In this document: piece by piece, positions 16,235 through 24,656 of the stretch
How the letters are laid out: the number at the start of each line of letters is the position of its first letter
How positions within the stretch are numbered: the stretch's first letter is position 1
Assembly: GCA_965247665.1 (NCBI GenBank)
Contig: CBDFHH010000003.1
Location: forward strand, 601,126-665,125
Length of the DNA stretch: 64,000 bases
Reading direction: 5' to 3'
From: CAUZWH01 sp965247665
GTDB lineage: Bacteria; Pseudomonadota; Alphaproteobacteria; SHVV01
Translations under genes and position numbers: made by a program
The notes under the pieces: model-generated
The model's input: only the letters and a program-made list of their open reading frames with translations
Databases searched by the model: none
What the model was told of the DNA's origin: nothing

Positions 16235-17382
16235 CTAGTGCATTGACGCAAACAAAGGATTCACGGGAGTATAGTTCTGTGTCATTCTCGTGTGATGGCA
16301 CAAGAGCTCAACGTCATTGTTGGCGCCGAGGACCGTGCGCGTTTGGCGGCGATCGTCGGCGATCGTTCTCGCCCGCTCAAGCACGTACAGCGGGTCCGGA
16401 TCATCCTGTCGTCGGCCGAGCGCTTGCCGGTGGCAGAGGTGGCGCGTCTGGCCGGCGTGAGCCGGCCGGCGGTGTGGCGTTGGCAGCGCCGGTTTGCCGA
16501 GGAAGGCGTCGAGGGCCTGCTGCGCGACAAGACCCGGCCGCCGGGAAGGGCGCCGCTGCCGCCGGAGACGATCGCTCGAGTGGTCGCCATGACCTGTCAG
16601 GAGGAGGCGCCCGGCGAGACCGCCCATTGGACCGGCAGGGCCATGGCCAAGGCCGTCGGCATCAGCCTGCGCTCGGTGCAGCGCATTTGGCGAGCCTGCA
16701 ACCTGCAGCCGCATCGCATCCGTACCTTCAAGCGCTCCGGTGATCCCGCCTTCGCCGAGAAGGTCGAAGACATCGTCGGCCTCTACATGAACCCGCCGGC
16801 CCATGCCGTGGTGCTGTCGATCGACGAGAAGTCGCAGATCCAGGCCCTCGATCGAACCCAGCCCGGGCTGCCGCTCAAGCCCGGCCGCTGCGCCACCATC
16901 ACCCACGACTATAAGCGCAACGGCACCACCACCCTGTTTGCGGCACTGAACATTCTCGACGGCACCGTCATCGGCCGCTGCATGCAACGCCACCGCCATC
17001 AGGAGCTGATCTGCTTCCTCAACGCCGTCGAGCGGGCCATCCCGCCAGGCAAGGTGATCCATGCCGTGCTCGACAACTATGCCGCCCACAAGCAGCCCAA
17101 GGTCATCGAGTGGCTCAAGCGCCATCCGCGTTGGGTGTTCCACTTCACGCCCACTTCCGGTTCCTGGCTCAACGCCGTGGAGAGCTTCTTCTCCGCACTC
17201 ACCCGACGGCGCATCCGACGCGGCACCTTCCACTCCGTCGCCGATCTCCAGGCCACCATCAACCGCTACATCGCCGAGCACAACGACGACCCCAAACCCT
17301 TCGTCTGGACCAAACCCGCTAAAACCATCCTCGCAAAAACAAAACAAATGCCTGTACCTTCCGTCTGAGTCACTGCACTAGC
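16235..17382 (+). mobile_element. IS630-family insertion sequence, complete
   Basis: The ends are inverted repeats: inward from the left ctagtgcattgacgc and inward from the right ctagtgcagtgactc, 13 of 15 identical. A TA dinucleotide sits at each end (16236-16237 and 17379-17380), as expected for an IS630/Tc1-type TA target duplication. One intact transposase gene fills the element. It has landed between a Pot-like permease gene and its binding protein gene. Confidence 0.85.
16295..17368 (+). CDS. IS630-family transposase
   Basis: A 357-residue cut-and-paste transposase with no frameshift. The N-terminal helix-turn-helix is VAEVARLAGVSRPAVWRWQRRF. The DDE catalytic residues are visible in VVLSIDEKSQIQALDR (D), AVLDNYAAHK (D) and GSWLNAVESFFSAL (E). 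ATG at 16295 or the GTG just before it is the start. Because both ends and the gene are intact, the element could still be mobile. Confidence 0.93.
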   Translation: MAQELNVIVGAEDRARLAAIVGDRSRPLKHVQRVRIILSSAERLPVAEVARLAGVSRPAVWRWQRRFAEEGVEGLLRDKTRPPGRAPLPPETIARVVAMTCQEEAPGETAHWTGRAMAKAVGISLRSVQRIWRACNLQPHRIRTFKRSGDPAFAEKVEDIVGLYMNPPAHAVVLSIDEKSQIQALDRTQPGLPLKPGRCATITHDYKRNGTTTLFAALNILDGTVIGRCMQRHRHQELICFLNAVERAIPPGKVIHAVLDNYAAHKQPKVIEWLKRHPRWVFHFTPTSGSWLNAVESFFSALTRRRIRRGTFHSVADLQATINRYIAEHNDDPKPFVWTKPAKTILAKTKQMPVPSV

Positions 17383-18223
17383 TTCTGAGTCCTATAAAGC
17401 GGCCAAGACCGATTGAGCGCTCGACCACCAGCATCGATATCGCCGCCATCAACACCAATAGCGCCGAAACAGCCGCCACCGTCGCGTCCAGGTTCCACTC
17501 CATGTACTGATAGATCGCTACCGGAAGCGTCATGGTGCCGGGCCCGATCAGGAATATCGTTACGGTGAAGTCGTCGAACGACATCACGAATGCAAACAGC
17601 CCACCGGCGAACAGTCCCGGCCGGATCATCGGCAGGGTGATCAGCCAGAACGTCTGGGCGGGCCGGGCGCCGAGGCTTGCCGAGGCTTCATCAAGGGCGG
17701 CGTCGTAGCGTGACAACGCCACCAGCACCGTGCGCACCACGTAGGGGAAGGTGATGATCACGTGGCCGAATACGATCCCCCAAAAGCTCGAATAGAACGC
17801 CACCTTGTTGAGGAAGATCAACAGCGCGATGCCGGTCACCACCTGCGGGATCATGATCGGCGAGTAGAACAGCGCCTGCAGCGCCTCGCCGCCGCGACTG
17901 CGGAAACGGTGCAGCGCAAACGCGCCGAGCGTGCCGATCACCAGCGAAACCGGGGTGACGATCGCCGCCACCTTGATGCTGACCCAGAACGACGTCACGA
18001 ACTCGGGCTCGACGAAGGCGTTCCGGTACCATTTCAGCGAATAGCCGGTGGGCGGGATGGTCGAGTAGGAATCGGCCCCAAACGACAAGAAGATCACCAG
18101 TGCGATCGGCCCGAGCAGCAGCAGGATGGCCGCCGCGCGCATCGCGGCGACCGCGGCATCGGCCGCCGCCGTCGCCGTCTTGGCGCCCGCGCCCTGGCGC
18201 CGCAATCCGCCGCCGTCACGCAT
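17378..18223 (-). CDS. ABC transporter permease, PotC-like (3' end reset by IS630)
   Basis: A 281-residue inner-membrane permease. The N terminus is a 25-residue basic/Ala-rich extension followed by AAILLLLGPIALVIFLSF. Later parts show the coupling loop (YDAALDEASASLGARPAQTFWLITLP) and further membrane helices. Its stop codon TAG lies inside the terminal TA/ctag of the IS630 element, so the original C terminus was cut or changed, although the length suggests few residues were lost. It overlaps the upstream permease gene by eight bases. Confidence 0.85.
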   Translation of the reverse strand: MRDGGGLRRQGAGAKTATAAADAAVAAMRAAAILLLLGPIALVIFLSFGADSYSTIPPTGYSLKWYRNAFVEPEFVTSFWVSIKVAAIVTPVSLVIGTLGAFALHRFRSRGGEALQALFYSPIMIPQVVTGIALLIFLNKVAFYSSFWGIVFGHVIITFPYVVRTVLVALSRYDAALDEASASLGARPAQTFWLITLPMIRPGLFAGGLFAFVMSFDDFTVTIFLIGPGTMTLPVAIYQYMEWNLDATVAAVSALLVLMAAISMLVVERSIGLGRFIGLRS

Positions 18224-19139
18224 GGCGCCGCCGCGTGAGCATCCCCTGTACCAGCAGGATCGCCAATGTGATCAGCAGCGCCACGACCGAAAACGCTGCG
18301 CCGAGCGGGATGTTCTCGACGAACATCACCTGATCGTAGACGGTGTTGGCGATCATCCGCACTGCCGCCCCGCCCAGGATCAGCGGAATGCCGAACGCCG
18401 GCACGCACAGGATGAACGCCAGAGCGGTGGCGCCGATTACCCCGGGCATCGATAGCGGCAGCGTCACTTCCAGGAAAGTCGTGATGCGATTGGCTCCCAG
18501 GCTCTGGGCGGCTTCTTCGAGAGCCGCGTCGAGCCGATTGATCGCGCTTGTCAGCGTGAACACGACAAACGGCAGACAGAAATACACCAGCCCTATGGTG
18601 ACGCCGATCTGGTTGCGCATCAGGTGGATGTTCTCGCGCTCGGGGATCAGCCCGATGGCGTGCGCCAGTTCGTTGATCAAGCCGGTATTGCCGAGCACCA
18701 GGGTGAGCGAATACAGCCGAACGATGATGTTGGTCATGAACGGAATCGCTACCAGCATGATCAGCACCGTGCGCGTCGCCGCGGAATCCGTGCGTACGAT
18801 CCGGTAGGCAATCGGATAACCCAGCAGCAGCGTGATTACCGTCGCGATCGCCGATACCTTGAACGTCACAATCAGGCTGTCGAAGTAGAGCGAATCGCTC
18901 ACGGTCTTGAGGTAGTGCCCGAGAGTCAGCCCCGCCGCCACCGGCTCGCCCGGCGGCGCGTAGGGATGGACGCTGGTCTCGAACAGCACCAGCAGCGCGG
19001 CGCCGTAGATCGCCAGCACGACCAGCGCGGGCGCCAGCAAAAGGTTGCGCGTGCGGTAGAGGCCGCGCGCTCGGGGACCGCCCGGCTGCGCTGCCGTCCT
19101 CGCGAAACGCGCGGATTCGGCCGTGCGTGACTCGGTCAC
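18216..19139 (-). CDS. ABC transporter permease, PotB-like
   Basis: The partner permease of the Pot-like importer. Membrane segments include LLLAPALVVLAIYGAALLVL near the N terminus and IANTVYDQVMFVENIPLGAA...LLITLAILLVQGML at the C terminus. The coupling loop reads LEEAAQSLGANRITTFLEVTLP. GTG at 19139 follows GAGGA by nine bases and is preferred to TTG at 19157. It is the first gene of the leftward set permease-permease-[IS]-binding protein-TauD and is divergent from the sulfatase gene. Confidence 0.85.
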   Translation of the reverse strand: MTESRTAESARFARTAAQPGGPRARGLYRTRNLLLAPALVVLAIYGAALLVLFETSVHPYAPPGEPVAAGLTLGHYLKTVSDSLYFDSLIVTFKVSAIATVITLLLGYPIAYRIVRTDSAATRTVLIMLVAIPFMTNIIVRLYSLTLVLGNTGLINELAHAIGLIPERENIHLMRNQIGVTIGLVYFCLPFVVFTLTSAINRLDAALEEAAQSLGANRITTFLEVTLPLSMPGVIGATALAFILCVPAFGIPLILGGAAVRMIANTVYDQVMFVENIPLGAAFSVVALLITLAILLVQGMLTRRRHA

Positions 19140-19224
19140 GTCGTTGCGTCCTCGCAATCACGCGCCTTGGTGACGCGACGGCGCGCGGGTACGGTCATCC
19201 TTCATTGCCTCGAGATTCGACTAT

Positions 19225-19267
19225 CATGTCGGGAAGATTGTAATCGCCATGTCGGGAAGATTGTAAT
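19225..19267 (+). repeat. 20-bp direct repeat at the sulfatase start
   Basis: The sequence catgtcgggaagattgtaat occurs at 19225-19244 and again at 19248-19267, separated by cgc. The second copy runs into the ATG of the sulfatase gene (19266), so each copy carries the weak gggaag ribosome-site-like sequence. It may be a leader duplication or an operator. Confidence 0.8.
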
Positions 19268-20894
19268 GGCTGAGCGCCCCAACTTCTTGCTGTTCATCAC
19301 CGACCAGCAGCGCGCCGACCACCTGGGCTGCTACGGCAACACGGTCAACCAAACGCCCAACATCGACGCCATCGCGGCGCGCGGCACTCGTTTCGAGCGC
19401 TGTTACGTTGCCTGTCCGGTGTGTATGCCCAACCGCGCATCGTTGATGACCGGCCGTATGCCCTCGGCGCATGGCGTCCGCCATAACGGCATTCCGCTTT
19501 CGCTTGGCGCGACCACCTTCGTGAGCCTGCTGCGAGCCGCGGGTTACCGCACGGCGCTACTCGGCAAGAGCCACTTGCAGAACTTCGAAGGGTTGGCGCC
19601 CGAGATCGTGTGGCACAACCCGGGTACGGGCGAACCGCCGCCGACTCACCTCATCGACGCCGACCTCGACCGCCGCATCGGCCCCGACTATGACAATGAG
19701 TGGACGCCCCATTGGATCGACCGGCCCGACCACGACGTCATCGTTCCCTACTACGATTTCGAGCATGTACGCCTATGCACTCTGCACGGCGACCATGTGC
19801 ACGGTCACTACGGACGCTGGCTGGCGCAACAACACGCCGACACGGACGGTCTACGGGGACCGCAAAACGCGATCCCCGACGATCGCTACGGTGCCCCGCA
19901 GGCTTGGCGCACACGGATGCCCGAGGAGCTCTACCCGACCAGCTACGTTGCCGATCGAACCATCGACTATCTCGACGCGCATGTCGCCGGCGGCGCCGAC
20001 GCACCGTTCTTCATCCAGTGCTCGTTCCCCGACCCTCACCACCCCTACACCCCGCCCGGCCGTTACTGGGACATGTACGACCCCGCCGAGATCGAGTTGC
20101 CGGCTTCGTTCCGCGTCAACCGCGAACCGCCACCGGTCGCCTATGTGCGCGAACATCAGCGCGCCGAAGCCGAACGTTCGCCCTACGCGCCGTTCGTCAC
20201 GAGCGAGCGGGAAACCCGCGAGATCATCGCCTTGACATACGGAATGATGACCATGATCGACGACGCCGTCGGCCGCGTCATTACCCGAGTTGACCAACTC
20301 GGTCTTGCAGCCAACACCGTCGTCCTGTTCACCAGCGATCACGGCGATTGGATGGGCGATCACGGCATCATGCTCAAGGGACCGCTCCACTATCAGGGCC
20401 TGATCCGCGTTCCCCTGGTCTGGGCCGACCCCGACCTCCCCGCCGAGATCGTCCGACCGGCCGGACCGGGCAACGGAGGCCGGGTTCGGAGCCTTGCAAG
20501 CACCATAGATATCCCCGCCACCATCCTGGCGCGGGCGGGACTGGCACCCTACAACGGTCTCCAAGGGAGCAGTCTGCTCGACATGGTCGCCGGTGCGGCA
20601 GATGGGGTTCCGGGCCGCGCCGGCCTGCTGGTCGAAGAAGACGCATTGCGTCCCAATTTCGGCTTTGCCGAGCGGCCCCGGGTGCGGACCCTGATCACCG
20701 AACGTCACCGTCTGTCCTACTGGGGCGGCAGCGCCTGGGGGGAGCTTTACGATCTCGTCGACGACCCTCACGAACTCGACAACAAGTGGGACAACCCGGC
20801 CGCCGGACAACTCAAAACCGACCTGACCCGGCAGCTCCTTGACGAAATGATTGCGATGCAGAGCCGCTCGCCGTTGCCGTCGGGACTAGCTTGA
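19266..20894 (+). CDS. type I sulfatase (arylsulfatase / choline-sulfatase-like)
   Basis: A 542-residue alkaline-phosphatase-fold hydrolase. The formylglycine motif C53-x-P-x-R57 lies in VCMPNRASLMTGR, the Cys-type site activated by formylglycine-generating enzyme. Metal-site residues are suggested by FITDQQRADH at the N terminus and FTSDHGDWMGDHG near residue 360. No signal peptide follows the chosen ATG, so it is probably cytoplasmic, as in choline-sulfatase-like enzymes. A longer frame opens at 19167, but its first 33 residues look non-coding. No activating-enzyme gene is nearby. It diverges from the Pot-like importer, so it may hydrolyse an imported sulfate ester. Confidence 0.9.
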   Translation: MAERPNFLLFITDQQRADHLGCYGNTVNQTPNIDAIAARGTRFERCYVACPVCMPNRASLMTGRMPSAHGVRHNGIPLSLGATTFVSLLRAAGYRTALLGKSHLQNFEGLAPEIVWHNPGTGEPPPTHLIDADLDRRIGPDYDNEWTPHWIDRPDHDVIVPYYDFEHVRLCTLHGDHVHGHYGRWLAQQHADTDGLRGPQNAIPDDRYGAPQAWRTRMPEELYPTSYVADRTIDYLDAHVAGGADAPFFIQCSFPDPHHPYTPPGRYWDMYDPAEIELPASFRVNREPPPVAYVREHQRAEAERSPYAPFVTSERETREIIALTYGMMTMIDDAVGRVITRVDQLGLAANTVVLFTSDHGDWMGDHGIMLKGPLHYQGLIRVPLVWADPDLPAEIVRPAGPGNGGRVRSLASTIDIPATILARAGLAPYNGLQGSSLLDMVAGAADGVPGRAGLLVEEDALRPNFGFAERPRVRTLITERHRLSYWGGSAWGELYDLVDDPHELDNKWDNPAAGQLKTDLTRQLLDEMIAMQSRSPLPSGLA

Positions 20895-21205
20895 GCGCCG
20901 CGGCACGGAGGCGCCCGACCGTGCCTCGACACCGTGACGACAAACATGAGCGACCGGCTTTCGCACCGATCGATGCGGCCGGCCGCCGGTGGCATCGAGC
21001 TCAGGATTTCGCGACGTCCATGGTATGCGGGGGCCGGGTTTTCGATCGCACTGGTATCCGGCGGGTGGGTTGATTACACTGGATAAATAACGTGTTGGGG
21101 CGGGGAGGCAGCCACGTGCAGCGACCTTGCCGGATGGCGCAGCAGCGCGAGTTCCGGCCGATGTCGAGTCTAGCCTAGTCTAGGCGCGTTCTCGGCCACC
21201 CACCC
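20895..21205. other. intergenic leader of the Liv-type operon
   Basis: About 310 bases before livH. It should contain the operon promoter. A palindrome gcctagtctaggc lies around 21172-21184, close to the livH start, and could be an operator. No gene is evident. Confidence 0.4.
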
Positions 21206-22078
21206 ATGCAGCAGGTCATTGCCAACGGCATCGTAACGGGCTCCACCATCGCCCTGGTGGCGCTCGCCTTCCAGCTGGTGTTCCTGCCGGTGCGGGTGTT
21301 CCACGTTTCCCTCGGCGCGGTATTCACCGCGGTCCCCTACGCGGCGTGGCTGGCGCTGCAGGGCGGCCTCCCGACATGGCTGGTTGTGACCTCGGCGGTG
21401 CTGTTCGCGATCTTGTTCTCGCTCGGCCTCGAAGTCGCCAACCATCAGTTCCTCGAACGCCGCAAGGCCTCATTCGTCACCCACCTGATCACCTCGCTCG
21501 GGATGTACATCTTCCTCGTGCAGATCATCGCCGTGGTGTTCGGCAACAGCCCGAAGCAGATCCGCACCTTTGACGATTTCGCGGTGCGCTTCGGTGAGAT
21601 CATCGTTACCGGCGTCCAGGTCGGGGTGGTGGTGGTGTGCGGCCTGACGCTGATCGCCTTTTTCGTCTGGCTCTATTTGAGCAACTCGGGTCTCAGGTTC
21701 CGGGCGCTGGCCGACAACCCGGCCGACCTCGCGCTGTTGGGCTACAACGTAAGCGGCCTCCGCCTGCTGGCCTTCGGCCTCTCCGGTATGGCGGTCGCGG
21801 TCGCCAGTCTGGCGATCGCCTACGAGATCGGCTTCCATCCCCACAACGGTCTCGACACGTTGATCCTGGCGGTGGTGGCGATGATCATCGGCGGGCGCAG
21901 GACATTCCTCGGGCCGGTGATCGGCGGCCTGCTGTTGGGCATCCTGCGGGCCAACGTGATCTGGTTCTTCGCGGCGCGCTGGCAGGATGTGGTGATGTTC
22001 CTCGTCCTCGCCCTGTTCCTGCTGTTCCGTCCCGACGGGCTGATGGGCAAACGCCTGCGGGTGGAGGCGCGCGCATGA
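21206..22078 (+). CDS. livH: branched-chain-type ABC permease LivH
   Basis: A 290-residue inner-membrane permease of the LivH family, with about eight hydrophobic segments starting VIANGIVTGSTIALVALAFQLVFL. The conserved coupling region appears as GLRFRALADNPADLALLGYNVSGLRLLAF. The C-terminal motif LLFRPDGLMGKR is typical of the family. Its stop overlaps the ATG of livM (ATGA). Family members import branched-chain amino acids, amides, urea or aromatic acids. Confidence 0.92.
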   Translation: MQQVIANGIVTGSTIALVALAFQLVFLPVRVFHVSLGAVFTAVPYAAWLALQGGLPTWLVVTSAVLFAILFSLGLEVANHQFLERRKASFVTHLITSLGMYIFLVQIIAVVFGNSPKQIRTFDDFAVRFGEIIVTGVQVGVVVVCGLTLIAFFVWLYLSNSGLRFRALADNPADLALLGYNVSGLRLLAFGLSGMAVAVASLAIAYEIGFHPHNGLDTLILAVVAMIIGGRRTFLGPVIGGLLLGILRANVIWFFAARWQDVVMFLVLALFLLFRPDGLMGKRLRVEARA

Positions 22079-22986
22079 ACTACCTGATGCATTTGATCGC
22101 GCTGTTCGACATCTACGTGATCGTCGCGCTGAGCCTCAACATCCTGGTCGGCTATTGCGGCCTGCTGAGTCTGGCTCACGCCGGGTACTTCGCGGTCGGC
22201 GCCTACACCTACGCGCTGGCGGTGATCACGCTGGGCTGGGGTTTCATCGAGTCGGCGCTGCTGGGCATGGCGGTCGGGGTCGGCCTCAGCTTCATGCTGT
22301 CGCTGGCGTCGTGGCGCTTCCGCGGCGAATTTTTCGTGCTGATCGCGCTCAGCGTGCAGTCGGTGCTCTACAGCACGATCTACAATTGGCACAGGGTGGG
22401 CGGGCCCGACGCCGAATTCGGAACCTGGGCCAACCTCACCAACGGGCCGTTCGGCATCCCCGGCATCTCCAAACCGGAGATTGCCGGCTTCGAATTCGAC
22501 ACGCCGGAGACCACGGTGCTGCTGTTCACGATCGTCGCGGCGATCATGCTGGTGCTGTCGCGACAACTGCTGACCTCGCCCTGGGGGCTGCTGCTGAAGG
22601 CGTTGCGCGACGACGAGCTCGCCGCCCGCGGCCTCGGCAAGAATGTGCGCCTCGCCAAAGCGCAGGCGGTCGCCATCGCCTGCGCCCTGGCCGGGCTGGC
22701 CGGGGTGATGTACTCGTCGCTGATCAACTTCGTCGACCCCAGCATCGCCGACCTGCCGGAAGCGATCCTGATGATTTCGATGGTGATCGTCGGCGGCGTC
22801 GGCAACAGCTTCCGCGGGCCTTTCGTCGGCGCCCTAGTGCTGATCGCGATCCCGGAACTGCTGCGCTTCGCCGAGCTGCCGGGTACGCTGGCAGGACAAT
22901 TGCGGCTCGCGGTCTACGGGCTGGCGCTGGTGTTGCTGATGCACTTCCGGCCGCAGGGGCTGGCCGGCGAGTACCGGATGGAGTGA
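22075..22986 (+). CDS. livM: branched-chain-type ABC permease LivM
   Basis: A 303-residue partner permease. ATG at 22075 overlaps the livH stop, and the sequence begins MNYLMHLIALFDIYVIVALSLNILVGYCGLLSLAHAGYF, a hallmark of LivM. The coupling loop is WGLLLKALRDDELAARGLGKNV and the end is MHFRPQGLAGEYR. It is followed five bases later by the fused ATPase gene. Confidence 0.92.
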   Translation: MNYLMHLIALFDIYVIVALSLNILVGYCGLLSLAHAGYFAVGAYTYALAVITLGWGFIESALLGMAVGVGLSFMLSLASWRFRGEFFVLIALSVQSVLYSTIYNWHRVGGPDAEFGTWANLTNGPFGIPGISKPEIAGFEFDTPETTVLLFTIVAAIMLVLSRQLLTSPWGLLLKALRDDELAARGLGKNVRLAKAQAVAIACALAGLAGVMYSSLINFVDPSIADLPEAILMISMVIVGGVGNSFRGPFVGALVLIAIPELLRFAELPGTLAGQLRLAVYGLALVLLMHFRPQGLAGEYRME

Positions 22987-22990
22987 GGCG

Positions 22991-24568
22991 GTGGCCGAAG
23001 TTGGGCAAGCCGGCGAAACGGTTGCGGCGACCGCCGGGCCACCGCTGCTGATGCGGGCCGACAAGCTGCACAAGTCGTTCGGCGGCCAAGTCGTGCTCGA
23101 CGGCGTGTCGATGGAGCTTCGCCAGGGCGAGGTGGTGCTGCTGCGCGGCAACAACGGTTCCGGCAAAACCACGCTCCTGAACCTCTTGACCGGCAACCTC
23201 GAGCCCGACGGCGGCTCGTTCCAGATCTTCACCGACGGACGCGAGCAGAGCTTCGATTTCCCGGCGCCGTGGGGCCGCGAGCTCAACCCCTTCAACCGCT
23301 ACACGCCGGAGCGCCTGGCTGGGCAGGGGATCGGTCGCACCTGGCAGGAGATCCGGCTGTTTCCGGCACACACGCTGGCCCAGAACATTGCCCTGGCCAA
23401 GCCCGGCACGATCGGCGAGAACCCGTTCACGGTGCTGGCCAAGTGGCGCAAGGTCAAACGGCAAACCGCCGGCGTTGCCGACGGGGCCGGGAAACTGCTC
23501 GCCCGGCTCGGCCTCGCCGGCCGCGAGAACTCGTCGGCCGACATGATCTCGCTCGGCCAGTCGAAGCGGGTCGGCATCGCCCGGGCGGTGGAAGCAGGCG
23601 CCAAGATTCTGTTCCTCGACGAACCGTTCGGCGGGCTCGACGCGGCCGGCATCGGGGAGGTGATGGGCCTGCTGACGGCACTCAGGCAGGAGCGCAGCAT
23701 CACCCTGGTGATCATCGAGCACGTGTTCAACATCCCGATCGTGCTCGAGCACGCGACCACGGTGTGGACACTGCGCGACGGCCGGCTGGTCGTCGAGGAC
23801 CCGGGCGAAGTCTCGCGCGCAGGGGTTGGCAGCGTCGGCACCGAGGACGATGACGACAGCGAGGTCCGGGTGCTCGAGCGGTTGCACGAATGGTTGGCGC
23901 GCCTGGGCGGGTCGGCCGACAAGATCGAGCAGCGCGACCTCGGCGGCGGCGCGCGTCTGTCGCTGGTGCGCCGCGCCCCGCCGAGCACGGCGCAGCCGGC
24001 GTTCCAACTTGAGGACATGGTCGTGCGGCGCGGCCATCGCATCGTGTTCGGCGGCGGCGAGGAGGGAAACATCGCCGCCTCGGGCCTGTCGCTGTCGCTC
24101 GAGGACGGCCAGCTGGGACTGTTGGAAGCGCCCAATGGCTGGGGCAAGACCACGCTGGTCGAGGCGGTCGTCGGCTTGATCCCGATCTTCGGCGGCAGCA
24201 TCAAGATGGACGGAAGGCCGATCGACGGCGATTCGCCGTGGGCGCGGATCCGCCGCGGTCTGTCGGTGCTGCAGAGCCGCGACCAGCTGTTCCCGAACCT
24301 GACCGTCGACGAGCTGCTGAATCTCGCCGACCTCGACGATCCGCCCGAGCCGGTGGCCGTGCTGCGCGATCGGCGCCTGTCGAGCCTGAGCGGCGGCGAA
24401 AAGCAACGCGTCAGCATCGCCTGTACGATGCAGGGGCGGAAGGCGCGCGTGCGTCTGCTCGACGAACCGTTCGGCATGCTCGACGCGCCGGCGATTGCCC
24501 GGCTGCAAGAGGAAATCGAACGCGACGTCAGTGCCCTGACACTGATTCTGGTCCCATCCGGCGCGTAG
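22991..24568 (+). CDS. fused LivG-LivF double ATPase
   Basis: A 525-residue polypeptide with two ABC ATPase domains. Domain 1 (about 20-255) is LivG-like: Walker A GNNGSGKTT, LivG-typical insert after the first strands, weak signature ISLGQSKRVGIA, Walker B ILFLDEPFGG, H-loop IIEHVF. Domain 2 (about 335-525) is LivF-like: Walker A EAPNGWGKTT (first Gly replaced by Ala), signature LSGGEKQR, Walker B VRLLDEPFG. The end after ALTLILVPSGA is short, with no visible H-loop His in domain 2. LivG and LivF are normally separate genes. The asymmetry suggests one strong and one weaker ATP site. Start is GTG at 22991. Confidence 0.9.
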   Translation: MAEVGQAGETVAATAGPPLLMRADKLHKSFGGQVVLDGVSMELRQGEVVLLRGNNGSGKTTLLNLLTGNLEPDGGSFQIFTDGREQSFDFPAPWGRELNPFNRYTPERLAGQGIGRTWQEIRLFPAHTLAQNIALAKPGTIGENPFTVLAKWRKVKRQTAGVADGAGKLLARLGLAGRENSSADMISLGQSKRVGIARAVEAGAKILFLDEPFGGLDAAGIGEVMGLLTALRQERSITLVIIEHVFNIPIVLEHATTVWTLRDGRLVVEDPGEVSRAGVGSVGTEDDDDSEVRVLERLHEWLARLGGSADKIEQRDLGGGARLSLVRRAPPSTAQPAFQLEDMVVRRGHRIVFGGGEEGNIAASGLSLSLEDGQLGLLEAPNGWGKTTLVEAVVGLIPIFGGSIKMDGRPIDGDSPWARIRRGLSVLQSRDQLFPNLTVDELLNLADLDDPPEPVAVLRDRRLSSLSGGEKQRVSIACTMQGRKARVRLLDEPFGMLDAPAIARLQEEIERDVSALTLILVPSGA

Positions 24569-24656
24569 GTTCTCGCGCCCGGGACGCCAACAGAAGGAGT
24601 TTGCTTAGGTTCGTTATCGCTTCCAGTCGTTCACAACCCCAACCAGGGAGGTTCAG

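Noticed and set aside
16235..17347. 370-codon minus-strand frame inside the IS630 element
   Set aside because: It is antisense to an intact transposase with DDE residues and has no recognisable product.
21172..21184. palindrome gcctagtctaggc as an attachment site
   Set aside because: It is only 13 bases, has no second copy that I saw, and no recombinase is near; at most an operator.
22724..24508. 594-codon open frame antisense to the fused LivG-LivF gene
   Set aside because: It is a GC-rich shadow frame; its translation is rich in Arg, Ala, Pro and Gln with no family motif, while the plus strand has clear ABC motifs.
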